Below are positions 1-7,188 of a stretch of DNA of 64,000 bases, in pieces. A model generated the notes under the pieces. That model ran no database searches and was not told where the DNA came from. It saw nothing but the letters and a program-made list of their open reading frames with translations. The translations under genes and the position numbers were made by a program. Position 1 is the stretch's first letter. Each line of letters opens with the position of its first letter. The DNA is taken from contig NZ_JALLIN010000017.1 in assembly GCF_023630175.1 (NCBI RefSeq), positions 1-64,000 on the forward strand, given 5' to 3'. The DNA is from Streptomyces cellostaticus. GTDB taxonomy: Bacteria > Actinomycetota > Actinomycetes > Streptomycetales > Streptomycetaceae.

Positions 1-46
1 GCGCCGCGGCGGTGAGCCGGCCGTCGTGCGTCGGGCCGGTGCCGGT

Positions 47-532
47 TCACTCTCCGTCGCGGGGCCAGTTCTCGGCCTCGAACATCCAGCGCTGCTTCTC
101 CAGGTCGGCCGTGACGGCGATCAGCAGGTCCTGGGTGACCGGGTCCGGCTCGTCGGTCGCGGCGACCCGCTCCCGCAGCCGGCCGATCGCCGACTCGAGG
201 GCCGACACCATCAGCGCCACCACCTCGGTGTCGCGCAGCCAGCCCTCCTTGGCGCCGGGCAGGGCGAGAGCGGCGGCGACGGTCTCGGGCCGCCCGTCCG
301 GCGGCAGGCCGAGGGCGGCGGCGCGCTCCGCGACCGTGTCGGAGTGGGCGCGGGCCGTGTCGACCACCTCGTCGAGCTGGAGGTGGATCGAGCGGAACCG
401 CGGCCCGACGACGTTCCAGTGGGCCTGCTTGCCGATCAGCGACAGACCCAGCAGGTCCACGAGGGTGTCCTGCAGGGCGGTCCCGGTGATCCTGAGCGCC
501 TCGTCGGACAGCGTGCTCTTCACCACGGTCAT
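47..532 (-). CDS. dps: Dps-family ferritin-like protein
   Basis: This 161-residue protein is a Dps-type ferritin, which oxidises ferrous iron with peroxide and protects DNA in starved or stressed cells. The intersubunit ferroxidase ligands are visible: His38 in the GKQAHWNVVG motif, His50, Asp65 and Glu69 in the D..AER motif. The length fits the family. I chose the ATG at 532 because a GGGGAG ribosome site lies about 8 bases upstream; an in-frame ATG at 562 lacks one. The gene stands alone, ending near the window edge. A 15-bp tandem repeat lies just upstream of the start and may be a regulatory site. The family is certain; which Streptomyces Dps paralogue it is cannot be told. Confidence 0.92.
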   Translation of the reverse strand: MTVVKSTLSDEALRITGTALQDTLVDLLGLSLIGKQAHWNVVGPRFRSIHLQLDEVVDTARAHSDTVAERAAALGLPPDGRPETVAAALALPGAKEGWLRDTEVVALMVSALESAIGRLRERVAATDEPDPVTQDLLIAVTADLEKQRWMFEAENWPRDGE

Positions 533-551
533 GGCGCTGTTCTCCCCTTCC

Positions 552-581
552 GTCGTTCTCATGCGAGTCGTTCTTATGCGT
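552..581. repeat. 15-bp tandem repeat upstream of dps
   Basis: Two adjacent 15-bp units, starting at 552 and 567, match at 13 of 15 positions (core GTCGTTCTNATGCG). They sit 20-50 bases upstream of the dps start codon, where a promoter or regulator site would be expected. No regulator is implied by sequence alone. Confidence 0.45.
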
Positions 582-692
582 GACGTACCGGTTCACGGCG
601 TCGCGTCCGGCTTGATGCCGTGACGTCCGGCTTCGTGGGGTCACGTCCGACGATGCGGGTGCCCGGCGTCGTGTCGGGGCAAACGTGCCTGA

Positions 693-1490
693 TCAGCGGG
701 GGAGTGCCTGGTCCAGGAACCGGATCACCTCGGCGAGGACCTCCGCCCGGTTCGTCTCGTTGAACACCTCGTGCCGGGCCCCGGGGAAGATCCGCTCGGT
801 CAGCCGGCCGCCGCTGAGCCGCTGCACGCCGACCCGGCTGCCCGGCAGCGGCACCAGCCGGTCGTCGTCGCCGTGCAGCCACAGCAGCGGCAGCGCCCCG
901 ACGTCCCCGCCCCGGTCGACGGCCTGCAGGGTGCGGGCGAACGCCTCCAGCGTCGGCCGCTTCATCGGGCCGTGCCACACCAGTGGGTCGGCGGCGTACG
1001 CGGCGCCCACGGCGGGGTCGCGGGAGAGCGCGGCGGGACTCACCGGGGTGTCCGGGATCTCGTCCAGGGCGAGCAGCCGCCCGGGCAGCTCCCAGGCGCC
1101 GATCACCGGCCCGGACAGCACCAGGGCGCTCAGCCCCGAGCCGTGGAGCTGGGCGTACCGGGCCGCGATCAGGCCGCCCATGGAGTGGCCGACCATGACC
1201 AGCGGCAGTCCGGGACGCGCGGCCCGGGCCAGGGCGGCCGTCCGGTGCACGTCCCGCACCACGTCCTCGAAGTCCTCGATCACCACCCGCTCGCCCGCCG
1301 ACCGCCCGTGGCCGACGTGATCGGGGCCGAACACGGCCGCCCCATGGCCGGCCAGCGCCCCGGCCAGGCCGTCGTACCGGCGGACGTGCTCCCCGTACCC
1401 GTGCACCACCACGGCCAGGTACCGCGGTTCCGGGTGCGGCCACTCGGTCACGGCGATGCCGTCGAGGTCGTGCTCGCGGACGTCGGTCAT
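693..1490 (-). CDS. alpha/beta hydrolase, monoacylglycerol-lipase-like
   Basis: This 265-residue cytosolic protein has an alpha/beta hydrolase fold resembling serine aminopeptidase S33/monoglyceride lipases. The oxyanion region HGYGEH lies at residues 30-35. The nucleophile elbow GHSMGG places the catalytic Ser at 103. The acid follows in LHGDDDRLVP and the His in GARHEVFNE near the C terminus. I prefer the ATG at 1490, preceded by a GGAGGAG site, over an in-frame GTG at 1520. The gene is divergent from the thiolase at 1647, and the 156-bp gap holds a promoter and a palindrome. The substrate is not predictable; acyl glycerols or other esters are likely for the family. Confidence 0.85.
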   Translation of the reverse strand: MTDVREHDLDGIAVTEWPHPEPRYLAVVVHGYGEHVRRYDGLAGALAGHGAAVFGPDHVGHGRSAGERVVIEDFEDVVRDVHRTAALARAARPGLPLVMVGHSMGGLIAARYAQLHGSGLSALVLSGPVIGAWELPGRLLALDEIPDTPVSPAALSRDPAVGAAYAADPLVWHGPMKRPTLEAFARTLQAVDRGGDVGALPLLWLHGDDDRLVPLPGSRVGVQRLSGGRLTERIFPGARHEVFNETNRAEVLAEVIRFLDQALPR

Positions 1491-1553
1491 CTCTCCTCCA
1501 GCCGGCTCGGCGCGGGTCACGGGAGGATCTTCCCAGGGGGCGGGTGGTGGGGC

Positions 1554-1577
1554 TATAGTCCAAAACTAGCAGTGCTA
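1554..1577 (+). promoter_or_regulatory. candidate thiolase promoter with palindromic operator
   Basis: A TATAGT hexamer at 1554-1559 could be the -10 box for the thiolase. The odd-length perfect palindrome TAGCAGTGCTA follows at 1567-1577, where a repressor such as a TetR-type protein would block transcription start. The divergent hydrolase start is only 64 bases away, so both genes could be affected. No -35 consensus is evident. Confidence 0.4.
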
Positions 1578-1646
1578 ATTAAGGGTGCTGCCGAACGGAC
1601 CCAGGTCCGTGCTGATCCACAACGTCGTCGGTCAGGAGTCCCAGCC

Positions 1647-2834
1647 GTGCGTCCCGTCCACTTCGCGGCCGCCCGCCGCACCCCCATCGGCAAGCTGCGC
1701 GGAGCCCTCTCCACGGTGCGGCCCGACGACCTGGCGGCGACGGTGATCCGCCGGCTCGTGGCCGACCTGCCCGCCCTGGACCCGGCCCGCATCGACGACG
1801 TCTACTGGGGTGCCGCCAACCAGGCGGGCGAGGACAACCGCAATGTCGCCCGGATGGCCGCGCTCCTCGCGGGCCTGCCCGAGTCCGTGCCCGGCGCCAC
1901 CGTCAACCGGCTGTGCGCCTCCGGCCTGGAGGCGGTCACCGCCGCCGCCCGCACCATCGCCGCGGGCGAGGCCGACATCGTGCTCGCCGGCGGCTCCGAG
2001 TCCATGAGCCGTGCCCCCTTCGTGCTGCCCCGTCCCGACGAGGCCCTGCCGCACCGCATCGAGACCCACGACACCCGGCTGGGCTGGCGCCTGGTCAACC
2101 CCGCCATGAAGGAGCTGCACGGCCTGCTCGCCATGGGGGAGACGGCCGAGGAGGTCGCCGAGCGGTACGGCGTCTCCCGCGCCCGCCAGGACGAGTTCGC
2201 CCTGCGCAGCCACCAACGGGCCGCCGCCGCCCGCAAGGACGGCCACTTCGACGACGAACTCCTGCCCGTGGAGCGCCCCGACGGCCTCACCGTCGACCGG
2301 GACGAGTGCGTCCGCGAGGACACCTCGCTGGAGAAGCTCGCGCGCCTGAAGCCGGTGTTCCGCGCGGGCGGCACGGTCACGGCGGGCAACGCCTCCCCGA
2401 TGAACGACGGCGCGGCCGGGCTGCTGCTCGTCAGCGAGGAGGCCCTGCACGAGCTGGGCCTGGAGTCCCTCGGCCGCTACGTCGCCGGCGCCTCGGCGGG
2501 CGTCCACCCCGACGTGATGGGCATCGGCCCGGTCCCCGCCACCCGCAAGGTGCTGGCCCGGGCCGGCTGGACGATCGGCGACCTGGGCGAGGCCGAGTTC
2601 AACGAGGCGTTCGCCGCCCAGGCCCTCGCGTGCGTGGACCAGTTGGGCATCGACCCCGACCTGGTGAACCCCACCGGCGGCGCGATCGCCCTCGGCCACC
2701 CGCTCGGCTGCTCCGGGGCCCGCATCCTCACCACCCTGCTGCACCGGATGCGGCGCACCGGCGCCGAACGCGGGCTCGCGACCATGTGCGTGGGCGTCGG
2801 GCAGGGCAGCGCCGTGCTGGTCGAGCGGCACTGA
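1647..2834 (+). CDS. acetyl-CoA acetyltransferase / 3-ketoacyl-CoA thiolase
   Basis: This 395-residue thiolase condenses or cleaves acyl-CoA and acetyl-CoA units. It has the full type II thiolase set: nucleophilic Cys90 in NRLCASGLEAV, the NEAFAAQAL block, the catalytic His in GGAIALGHPLGCSGAR, and the C-terminal Cys in CVGVGQGSA. I use the GTG at 1647, which follows a CAGGAG ribosome site. The sequence style resembles both acetyl-CoA acetyltransferases and 3-oxoadipyl-CoA thiolases (PcaF/PaaE), and no neighbouring catabolic genes decide between them. A palindrome downstream of the candidate -10 box suggests repression. It converges on a HAD phosphatase with a decayed transporter fragment between them. 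Confidence 0.9.
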   Translation: MRPVHFAAARRTPIGKLRGALSTVRPDDLAATVIRRLVADLPALDPARIDDVYWGAANQAGEDNRNVARMAALLAGLPESVPGATVNRLCASGLEAVTAAARTIAAGEADIVLAGGSESMSRAPFVLPRPDEALPHRIETHDTRLGWRLVNPAMKELHGLLAMGETAEEVAERYGVSRARQDEFALRSHQRAAAARKDGHFDDELLPVERPDGLTVDRDECVREDTSLEKLARLKPVFRAGGTVTAGNASPMNDGAAGLLLVSEEALHELGLESLGRYVAGASAGVHPDVMGIGPVPATRKVLARAGWTIGDLGEAEFNEAFAAQALACVDQLGIDPDLVNPTGGAIALGHPLGCSGARILTTLLHRMRRTGAERGLATMCVGVGQGSAVLVERH

Positions 2835-2836
2835 AC

Positions 2837-3010
2837 GGCCGTCCCGCAACCCCCCTGATCGACGGCCGCCCCCTGCTCCTCGGCGCCGCGCTCGTGGTGT
2901 TCGTGGTGCCCGGCGTGCTCATCGGCCGATGGGCCGTGAAAAGGATCGACCAGCGGCTCCTCGGGCGACTGGCGATCGCCCCGACGGTCTTCGGCGGTGC
3001 GCGGCTACTG
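2837..3010 (+). pseudogene. C-terminal remnant of a TauE/SafE-like permease
   Basis: Directly after the thiolase stop, one frame reads a hydrophobic helix (LLLGAALVVFVVPGVLIG) followed by RWAVKRIDQRLLGRL and then LLL. This resembles the last transmembrane helix and the characteristic G..lG..la.ri...lrr.f..ll tail of sulfite-exporter TauE/SafE permeases. There is no start codon, and no stop before the frame runs antisense into the next gene, so it cannot be an intact gene. I read it as a truncated relic; chance hydrophobicity is the alternative. Confidence 0.35.
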
Positions 3011-3790
3011 CTGCGCCAGGCCCAGCAGCGCCGGGAGGTCCGCGAAGGAGTCCACGACGTGGTCGGGCCTGCCGCTCGCGTTCTCGTGCGTCTCCGGCCG
3101 GTACTTCCCGGTCCGCACCAGGACCCCGGTGAGCCCGGCCCGCTGCGCCGCGAGCACGTCCGACTCCACGTCGTCCCCCACCATCAGCGCCTCGTCCGCA
3201 CCCGCGCCGAGCCGGGACAGCGCGGCCTCGAAGAACGCCCGGGACGGCTTGCCCGTGACCTCCGCCTCGACCTGCGCCGCCCGTTCGAGACCGAGCAGGA
3301 AGGCACCGGAGTCCAGTTGCAGCCCGGCGTCGGTCCGCCAGTACAGGTTGCGGTGCATCGCGACCAGCCGCGCCCCGCGCTGCACCTGCCCGAAGGCCCG
3401 GTTCAGCGCCGCGTAGCCGAACTCCGGCCCCGCGCCGCCCACCACGACCACGTCCACGCGATCGTCGTCGGCCACGGTGATGTCGCCCAGGTCCGCACCC
3501 ACGTCCCCGCTGTTGAGGAGGGCGCAGCGGGCGCCCGGGTAGTGCTCGGCGAGATGGACCGCCGTGGCGGCGGGCGCGGTCAGCACGTCCTCCACGGCCA
3601 CCTCGAAGCCGGCCCGTGACAGCGTCCGCGCGATCGACGCCCGGGAGCGGGACGTCGTGTTGGTCACCAGGACCACGCCGAGACCGGCCCCGCGAATCCT
3701 CGCCAGCGCCTCCACCGCGCCCGGCAGCGGCTGCCAGGAGACGCTGAGGACACCGTCGATGTCGATCAGGACGGCACGCACGGATTCCAT
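3005..3790 (-). CDS. NagD-like HAD-IIA phosphatase
   Basis: This 261-residue cytosolic protein is a haloacid-dehalogenase superfamily hydrolase of the NagD/phosphoglycolate phosphatase group. Motif I is LIDIDGV, with nucleophile Asp10 and acid Asp12. Motif II is VTNTTSRS. The motif III lysine is in VTGKPS, and motif IV is MVGDDVESD. The C2A cap lies between motifs II and III. The family dephosphorylates small phosphometabolites, often 2-phosphoglycolate, nucleotides or pyridoxal phosphate; the exact substrate is not evident. The ATG at 3790 begins MESVRAVLID, immediately before motif I, so longer upstream frames are unlikely. The neighbours share no obvious pathway. Confidence 0.88.
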   Translation of the reverse strand: MESVRAVLIDIDGVLSVSWQPLPGAVEALARIRGAGLGVVLVTNTTSRSRASIARTLSRAGFEVAVEDVLTAPAATAVHLAEHYPGARCALLNSGDVGADLGDITVADDDRVDVVVVGGAGPEFGYAALNRAFGQVQRGARLVAMHRNLYWRTDAGLQLDSGAFLLGLERAAQVEAEVTGKPSRAFFEAALSRLGAGADEALMVGDDVESDVLAAQRAGLTGVLVRTGKYRPETHENASGRPDHVVDSFADLPALLGLAQQ

Positions 3791-3884
3791 GCTCCGACGG
3801 TAGCCGTCCCGCGCGGCGCACCGGCCGTACGACGCCCCGGGCCCGGGCCGGCCGCGCCGCCCGGCGTGGCGCGACGGCCGGGCC

Positions 3885-4658
3885 TCAGCTCTCCCCGGGG
3901 TTCCGGCGCAGCAGATACGTGTCCATGATCCAGCCCTTGCGCTCCCGGGCCTCGGCACGCACCCGCTCGATGCGGGGGCCGGCCTCGGCGAGCGGACCGG
4001 AGACCAGGATCTCGTCCGGGGTGCCCAGGTACGCCCCCCAGTAGATGTCGACGTCCTGCTCCGCGTACCGCCGGAAGGCCTGGTGCGCGTCCAGCATCAC
4101 CACGACGTCGTCCACCCCCTCCGGGAACCCCTCGGCCAGCCGCCGCCCGGTGGTGATCTGCACCGGGCGGGCCACCCGGTTCAGCCCGGTGCGGTGCCTG
4201 GCCACCAGGGAGGAGACGCTGCTGATGCCGGGCACCACGTCGTACTCGAACGCCACCGCGCCCCGGTCCAGCACCTCCTGGAGAATGCCGAGCGTGCTGT
4301 CGTAGAGAGACGGGTCCCCCCACACCAGGAACGCGCCGGTGCCGTCCTCGCCCAGTTCCTCGGTGATCAGCCGCTCGTAGATGCCCGCGCGCGCGAGACG
4401 CCAGTCCCCGACCGCCGGGGAGTACGCGGTCCCGCCCGCCGTACGGTCCCGCTCCGGGTCGCGGGCCGTCACCACCCGGAACCCGCCCTCGGGCAGATGC
4501 GCGTCGAGCATGTCCCGGCGGAGCCGGGTGAGGTCGCTCTTCACCTCGCCCTTGTCGAGCAGGAAGAACACGTCCGTGCCCCGCAGCGCCTTGACCGCCT
4601 GAAGGGTCAGCTGGTCGGGGTCGCCCGCGCCGATACCGATGACATGAATCTTTCGCAC
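3885..4658 (-). CDS. cobF: precorrin-6A synthase (deacetylating)
   Basis: CobF is the SAM-dependent C1 methyltransferase of the aerobic cobalamin pathway: it methylates precorrin-5 and releases acetate to give precorrin-6A. The N terminus RKIHVIGIGAGDPDQLTLQA is the corrin methyltransferase SAM/tetrapyrrole entry motif. The later FLVWGDPSLYDSTLGIL and VVPGISSVSSLVARH blocks are diagnostic of CobF rather than other Cob methyltransferases. I use the GTG at 4658, which starts directly at the conserved motif; an in-frame ATG at 4676 adds six residues and cannot be excluded. No other cob genes lie nearby, so it is a stand-alone locus, which is common in Streptomyces. Confidence 0.88.
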   Translation of the reverse strand: MRKIHVIGIGAGDPDQLTLQAVKALRGTDVFFLLDKGEVKSDLTRLRRDMLDAHLPEGGFRVVTARDPERDRTAGGTAYSPAVGDWRLARAGIYERLITEELGEDGTGAFLVWGDPSLYDSTLGILQEVLDRGAVAFEYDVVPGISSVSSLVARHRTGLNRVARPVQITTGRRLAEGFPEGVDDVVVMLDAHQAFRRYAEQDVDIYWGAYLGTPDEILVSGPLAEAGPRIERVRAEARERKGWIMDTYLLRRNPGES

Positions 4659-4739
4659 GCACAGAGTCTGCCGCATGCCACCGACAGTGATCCCACCGCC
4701 TCCGCGGCGGCGGTGCGCCGGGGAGGGCGGCGGAGGCGG

Positions 4740-5261
4740 TCAGGAGGCCAGCCGGGGCGCCTCGTCTGCCGCGTCGACGGGCCCCGGCCCCCGCTCCACC
4801 CGCCCGGCCAGCTCCCGTGCCCACACGACCAGCCCGGCGAGGTCGATCCCGTGCGGCCGGCCCTCCTCCCGCGCGAGCTCCCACTCCTCGACCGCGCCCG
4901 CGCCGCGCCGCAGCAGCCGCGCCCCGCCGGTGGCGTTGCCCCGGGCCGCGTGCGTGAGCCCCACGGCGAGCTGGGCGAGACCGCGCCACAGCGTGCGCTC
5001 GACCGCGGGCCCGGACTTCCAGGCGTCCTCGAACACCTCGTGGGCGTGGAACGGCCGGCCCGCGTCCAGCAGCGCCTGCGCCTCGGCGACCGTCTCCCGC
5101 GCGGTCCGCACGACCCCCTCCGGCTGCCGTTCGACCCCGTCGGCACCGTACGGCAGCGGCCGCCCCAGCCCGTCCCGGGGCCGGGCGTTGCGCGCCCGCC
5201 CGTCCGCGTCCCGGTCCCGCCCGTCCGCCGCACCGCCCGACGCCGTGTCCGCATCTGTCAT
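4740..5261 (-). CDS. DUF309 domain protein
   Basis: This 173-residue soluble protein carries the DUF309 signature FHAHEVFEDAWKSG at about residues 75-88, followed by LWRGLAQLAVGLTHAARGN and the GGARLLRRG helix. These form a small all-helical bundle. The biochemical function of the family is unknown. The first 55 residues are charged and low in complexity (repeated Asp-Arg-Gly-Ala) and are probably disordered. The ATG at 5261 is the natural start of this polar segment. It lies upstream of cobF on the same strand with an 81-base gap, and upstream of the divergent tRNA-Pro. Confidence 0.8.
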   Translation of the reverse strand: MTDADTASGGAADGRDRDADGRARNARPRDGLGRPLPYGADGVERQPEGVVRTARETVAEAQALLDAGRPFHAHEVFEDAWKSGPAVERTLWRGLAQLAVGLTHAARGNATGGARLLRRGAGAVEEWELAREEGRPHGIDLAGLVVWARELAGRVERGPGPVDAADEAPRLAS

Positions 5262-5366
5262 AACCCCATTGTCCCGGCTCCGCCCCGGGGTCCTCTTCGG
5301 CGCACCCCGGCGCGTGGGGTAAAGTGCTGTTCGCGCGATCACGCGGATCACCGCGAGTGAGCGCAC

Positions 5367-5440
<74 letters not shown>

Positions 5441-5468
5441 CGGGAATCTTTTCCATAGTCGCAGCTCA

Positions 5469-5500
5469 GGGCCGGGTTCGGAGACATCCGAACCCGGCCC
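5469..5500 (+). terminator. hairpin terminator after tRNA-Pro copy 1
   Basis: A perfect 14-bp stem (5469-5482 with 5487-5500) closes a GACA tetraloop, 28 bases after the tRNA end. It is followed by TTGATCG rather than a run of T, as is usual for Streptomyces intrinsic terminators. The second tRNA-Pro copy has an analogous hairpin. Confidence 0.85.
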
Positions 5501-5554
5501 TTGATCGTTCTCCGCAATGCCGCCCGCCAGCGGACACGAACCCTGCGCCTGCCG

Positions 5555-5683
5555 CCCCTCGCGTCCGGGGAGTGCCGGAGTTCTCCGGACGTGAGGGGCG
5601 AACGCCCCCTCTTGCGGCGCGGGACGTCTCCGCCGGGCGCAGTGGGGAGCAGGGAAGCACCCTGCGTCGCTGAAGCCCGGCGG
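5555..5683. other. structured non-coding segment of unknown identity
   Basis: The gap before the sugar dehydrogenase contains two extended structures. One is a 14-bp stem (5555-5568 with 5585-5598, one G-U pair). The other is nested: a 9-bp outer stem (5630-5638 with 5675-5683) enclosing a GCAGGG/CCCTGC hairpin (5649-5654 with 5660-5665). It could be a structured leader, a small RNA or a relic of an insertion-sequence end. I do not recognise a named riboswitch. Confidence 0.4.
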
Positions 5684-5756
5684 GGCGGGTGCGAGCCGGT
5701 GGAGTGATGGGCGCGACGCGATCTGCGTCGGCTACCAGACGGGTGTGATGCGCCAG

Positions 5757-5766
5757 TTTATATACG
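5757..5766 (+). promoter_or_regulatory. candidate -10 box for a leaderless sugar-dehydrogenase transcript
   Basis: The T/A-rich string TTTATATACG (5757-5766) ends four bases before the ATG at 5770, and TATATA at 5759-5764 is a near-consensus -10. Transcription would then start at or near the A of the start codon. This fits the lack of any Shine-Dalgarno sequence. The -35 region is weak. Confidence 0.45.
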
Positions 5767-5769
5767 GGT

Positions 5770-7188
5770 ATGACCATTTCGGCACGTGGGGGAGAGCTGC
5801 CCACCCAGTCTCGTGTCCCTCCGATGCTCGGTCAGGATCCGCCGATCCTCCGGGCCGGTGCGGAGGCCGCAGATCCGCCGTCCGGCCTCGCAGGCCTCCG
5901 GGACACCGCGGGACACACGGCACACGCCCCGCTGCGGCACGCGACTCTGGCCGTGGTCGGGCTTGGATACGTCGGGCTGCCCACCGCGCTGGCCCTCTTC
6001 GCCGCCGGCGCCGACGTCATCGGTGTCGACACCAGCCCGCACCGGCTGCAGGCGATCCACCGGGGCGCCGTCGATCTCCTCCCGGTCCATCGTGCGCAGC
6101 TCGCCCGTGCCGTCGGGAGCGAGAAGTTACGGCTCACCGGGAGCGTCACCGAGGCCGGTGACGCGGACGCCTTCGTCATCTGTGTGCCGACCCCCGTCGA
6201 CGGGAGGCGTGAACCGGATCTCGCCGCACTGTCGTCCGCCTGCTCCTCGGTGGTGCGGCACGCCCGTGCCGGTCAGCTCATCGTGCTCACCTCCACGAGC
6301 TACGTCGGGACCACGCGCGACCTCCTGATCCGGCCGCTCGCCGAGCGGGGGCTCGTCGTCGACCGGGACGTGTGGGTGGCCTTCTCGCCCGAGCGCATCG
6401 ACCCCGGCAACCAGCGCGACACCCCCGAGCGCACGCCTCGGCTGGTCGGCGGCGCGGGACCGGAGAGCACGCGCGTGGCGACCGCCCTCCTCGCGCCCAC
6501 GGCCTCGCGCATCCATCCCGTGGACAGTCCCGAGACGGCGGAGATGGCCAAGCTCTGGGAGAACACCTACCGTGCCGTGAACATCGCCCTGGCCAACGAA
6601 CTCTCCGACGCCTGCCGTGCGTTGGGACTTGCGCCACTGCCCGTCATCGAGGCTGCGGCGACCAAGCCGTACGGCTTCATGCCGTTCTACCCGGGCCCCG
6701 GCGTCGGCGGGCACTGCATCCCCTGCGATCCCCACTACCTCCGGTGGCAGTTGCGCGGCGCCCGGCACGAGACCCCGCTGATCGACACCGCTCTCGTGGC
6801 CAACGGCAGACGGCCGGCCCGGGTGGCCGACGAGGCCCTGTGGATGCTCGCCGAGGCGGCGGTCCCCGCCGAAGGGGCACGTGTGCTGATGGTCGGCGTG
6901 GCATACAAGGCGGGTGTGGCGGACATCCGGGAGAGCCCCGCGCTGGAGATCCTCGCCAGGCTCGGCGCGGCCGGCGCGATCGTCGCGTACAGCGATCCCC
7001 TCGTGCCGTCGGTCGAGGTGGCCGGGGCCCTGCTGGCCGACGTCCCGCACCCGGACCCCGCGGACTGGGACATGGTCGTCGTCCACACCAGGCAGCCGGG
7101 GCAGGACCTGACCTGGCTGGACGACGCCGCACTTGTTCTCGACACCGGGGAACGCCGGAACCGCACCAGGAACGGAGCGGAGCCATGA
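5770..7188 (+). CDS. UDP-N-acetylhexosamine-type nucleotide-sugar 6-dehydrogenase
   Basis: This 472-residue enzyme oxidises C6 of a nucleotide sugar to a uronic acid with two NAD molecules. The Rossmann motif VVGLGYVGLP is at residues 62-71. The catalytic Cys316 lies in GPGVGGHCIPCDPHYL, the form seen in WecC/WbpA enzymes acting on UDP-ManNAc or UDP-GlcNAc, rather than the GGSCFPKD form of UDP-glucose dehydrogenases. A 60-residue N-terminal extension is unusual; starts further inside are possible. There is no ribosome site, and the promoter suggests a leaderless mRNA. Codon 120 is TTA, so translation should need the bldA tRNA. The stop overlaps the next ATG (ATGA), coupling it to the glycosyltransferase. 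Confidence 0.88.
   Translation: MTISARGGELPTQSRVPPMLGQDPPILRAGAEAADPPSGLAGLRDTAGHTAHAPLRHATLAVVGLGYVGLPTALALFAAGADVIGVDTSPHRLQAIHRGAVDLLPVHRAQLARAVGSEKLRLTGSVTEAGDADAFVICVPTPVDGRREPDLAALSSACSSVVRHARAGQLIVLTSTSYVGTTRDLLIRPLAERGLVVDRDVWVAFSPERIDPGNQRDTPERTPRLVGGAGPESTRVATALLAPTASRIHPVDSPETAEMAKLWENTYRAVNIALANELSDACRALGLAPLPVIEAAATKPYGFMPFYPGPGVGGHCIPCDPHYLRWQLRGARHETPLIDTALVANGRRPARVADEALWMLAEAAVPAEGARVLMVGVAYKAGVADIRESPALEILARLGAAGAIVAYSDPLVPSVEVAGALLADVPHPDPADWDMVVVHTRQPGQDLTWLDDAALVLDTGERRNRTRNGAEP

Noticed and set aside
771..2834. A longer 687-codon frame running into the thiolase from inside the hydrolase gene
   Set aside because: The first 290 codons are antisense to the hydrolase and lack thiolase homology. 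The GTG at 1647 has a ribosome site and starts at the conserved N terminus.
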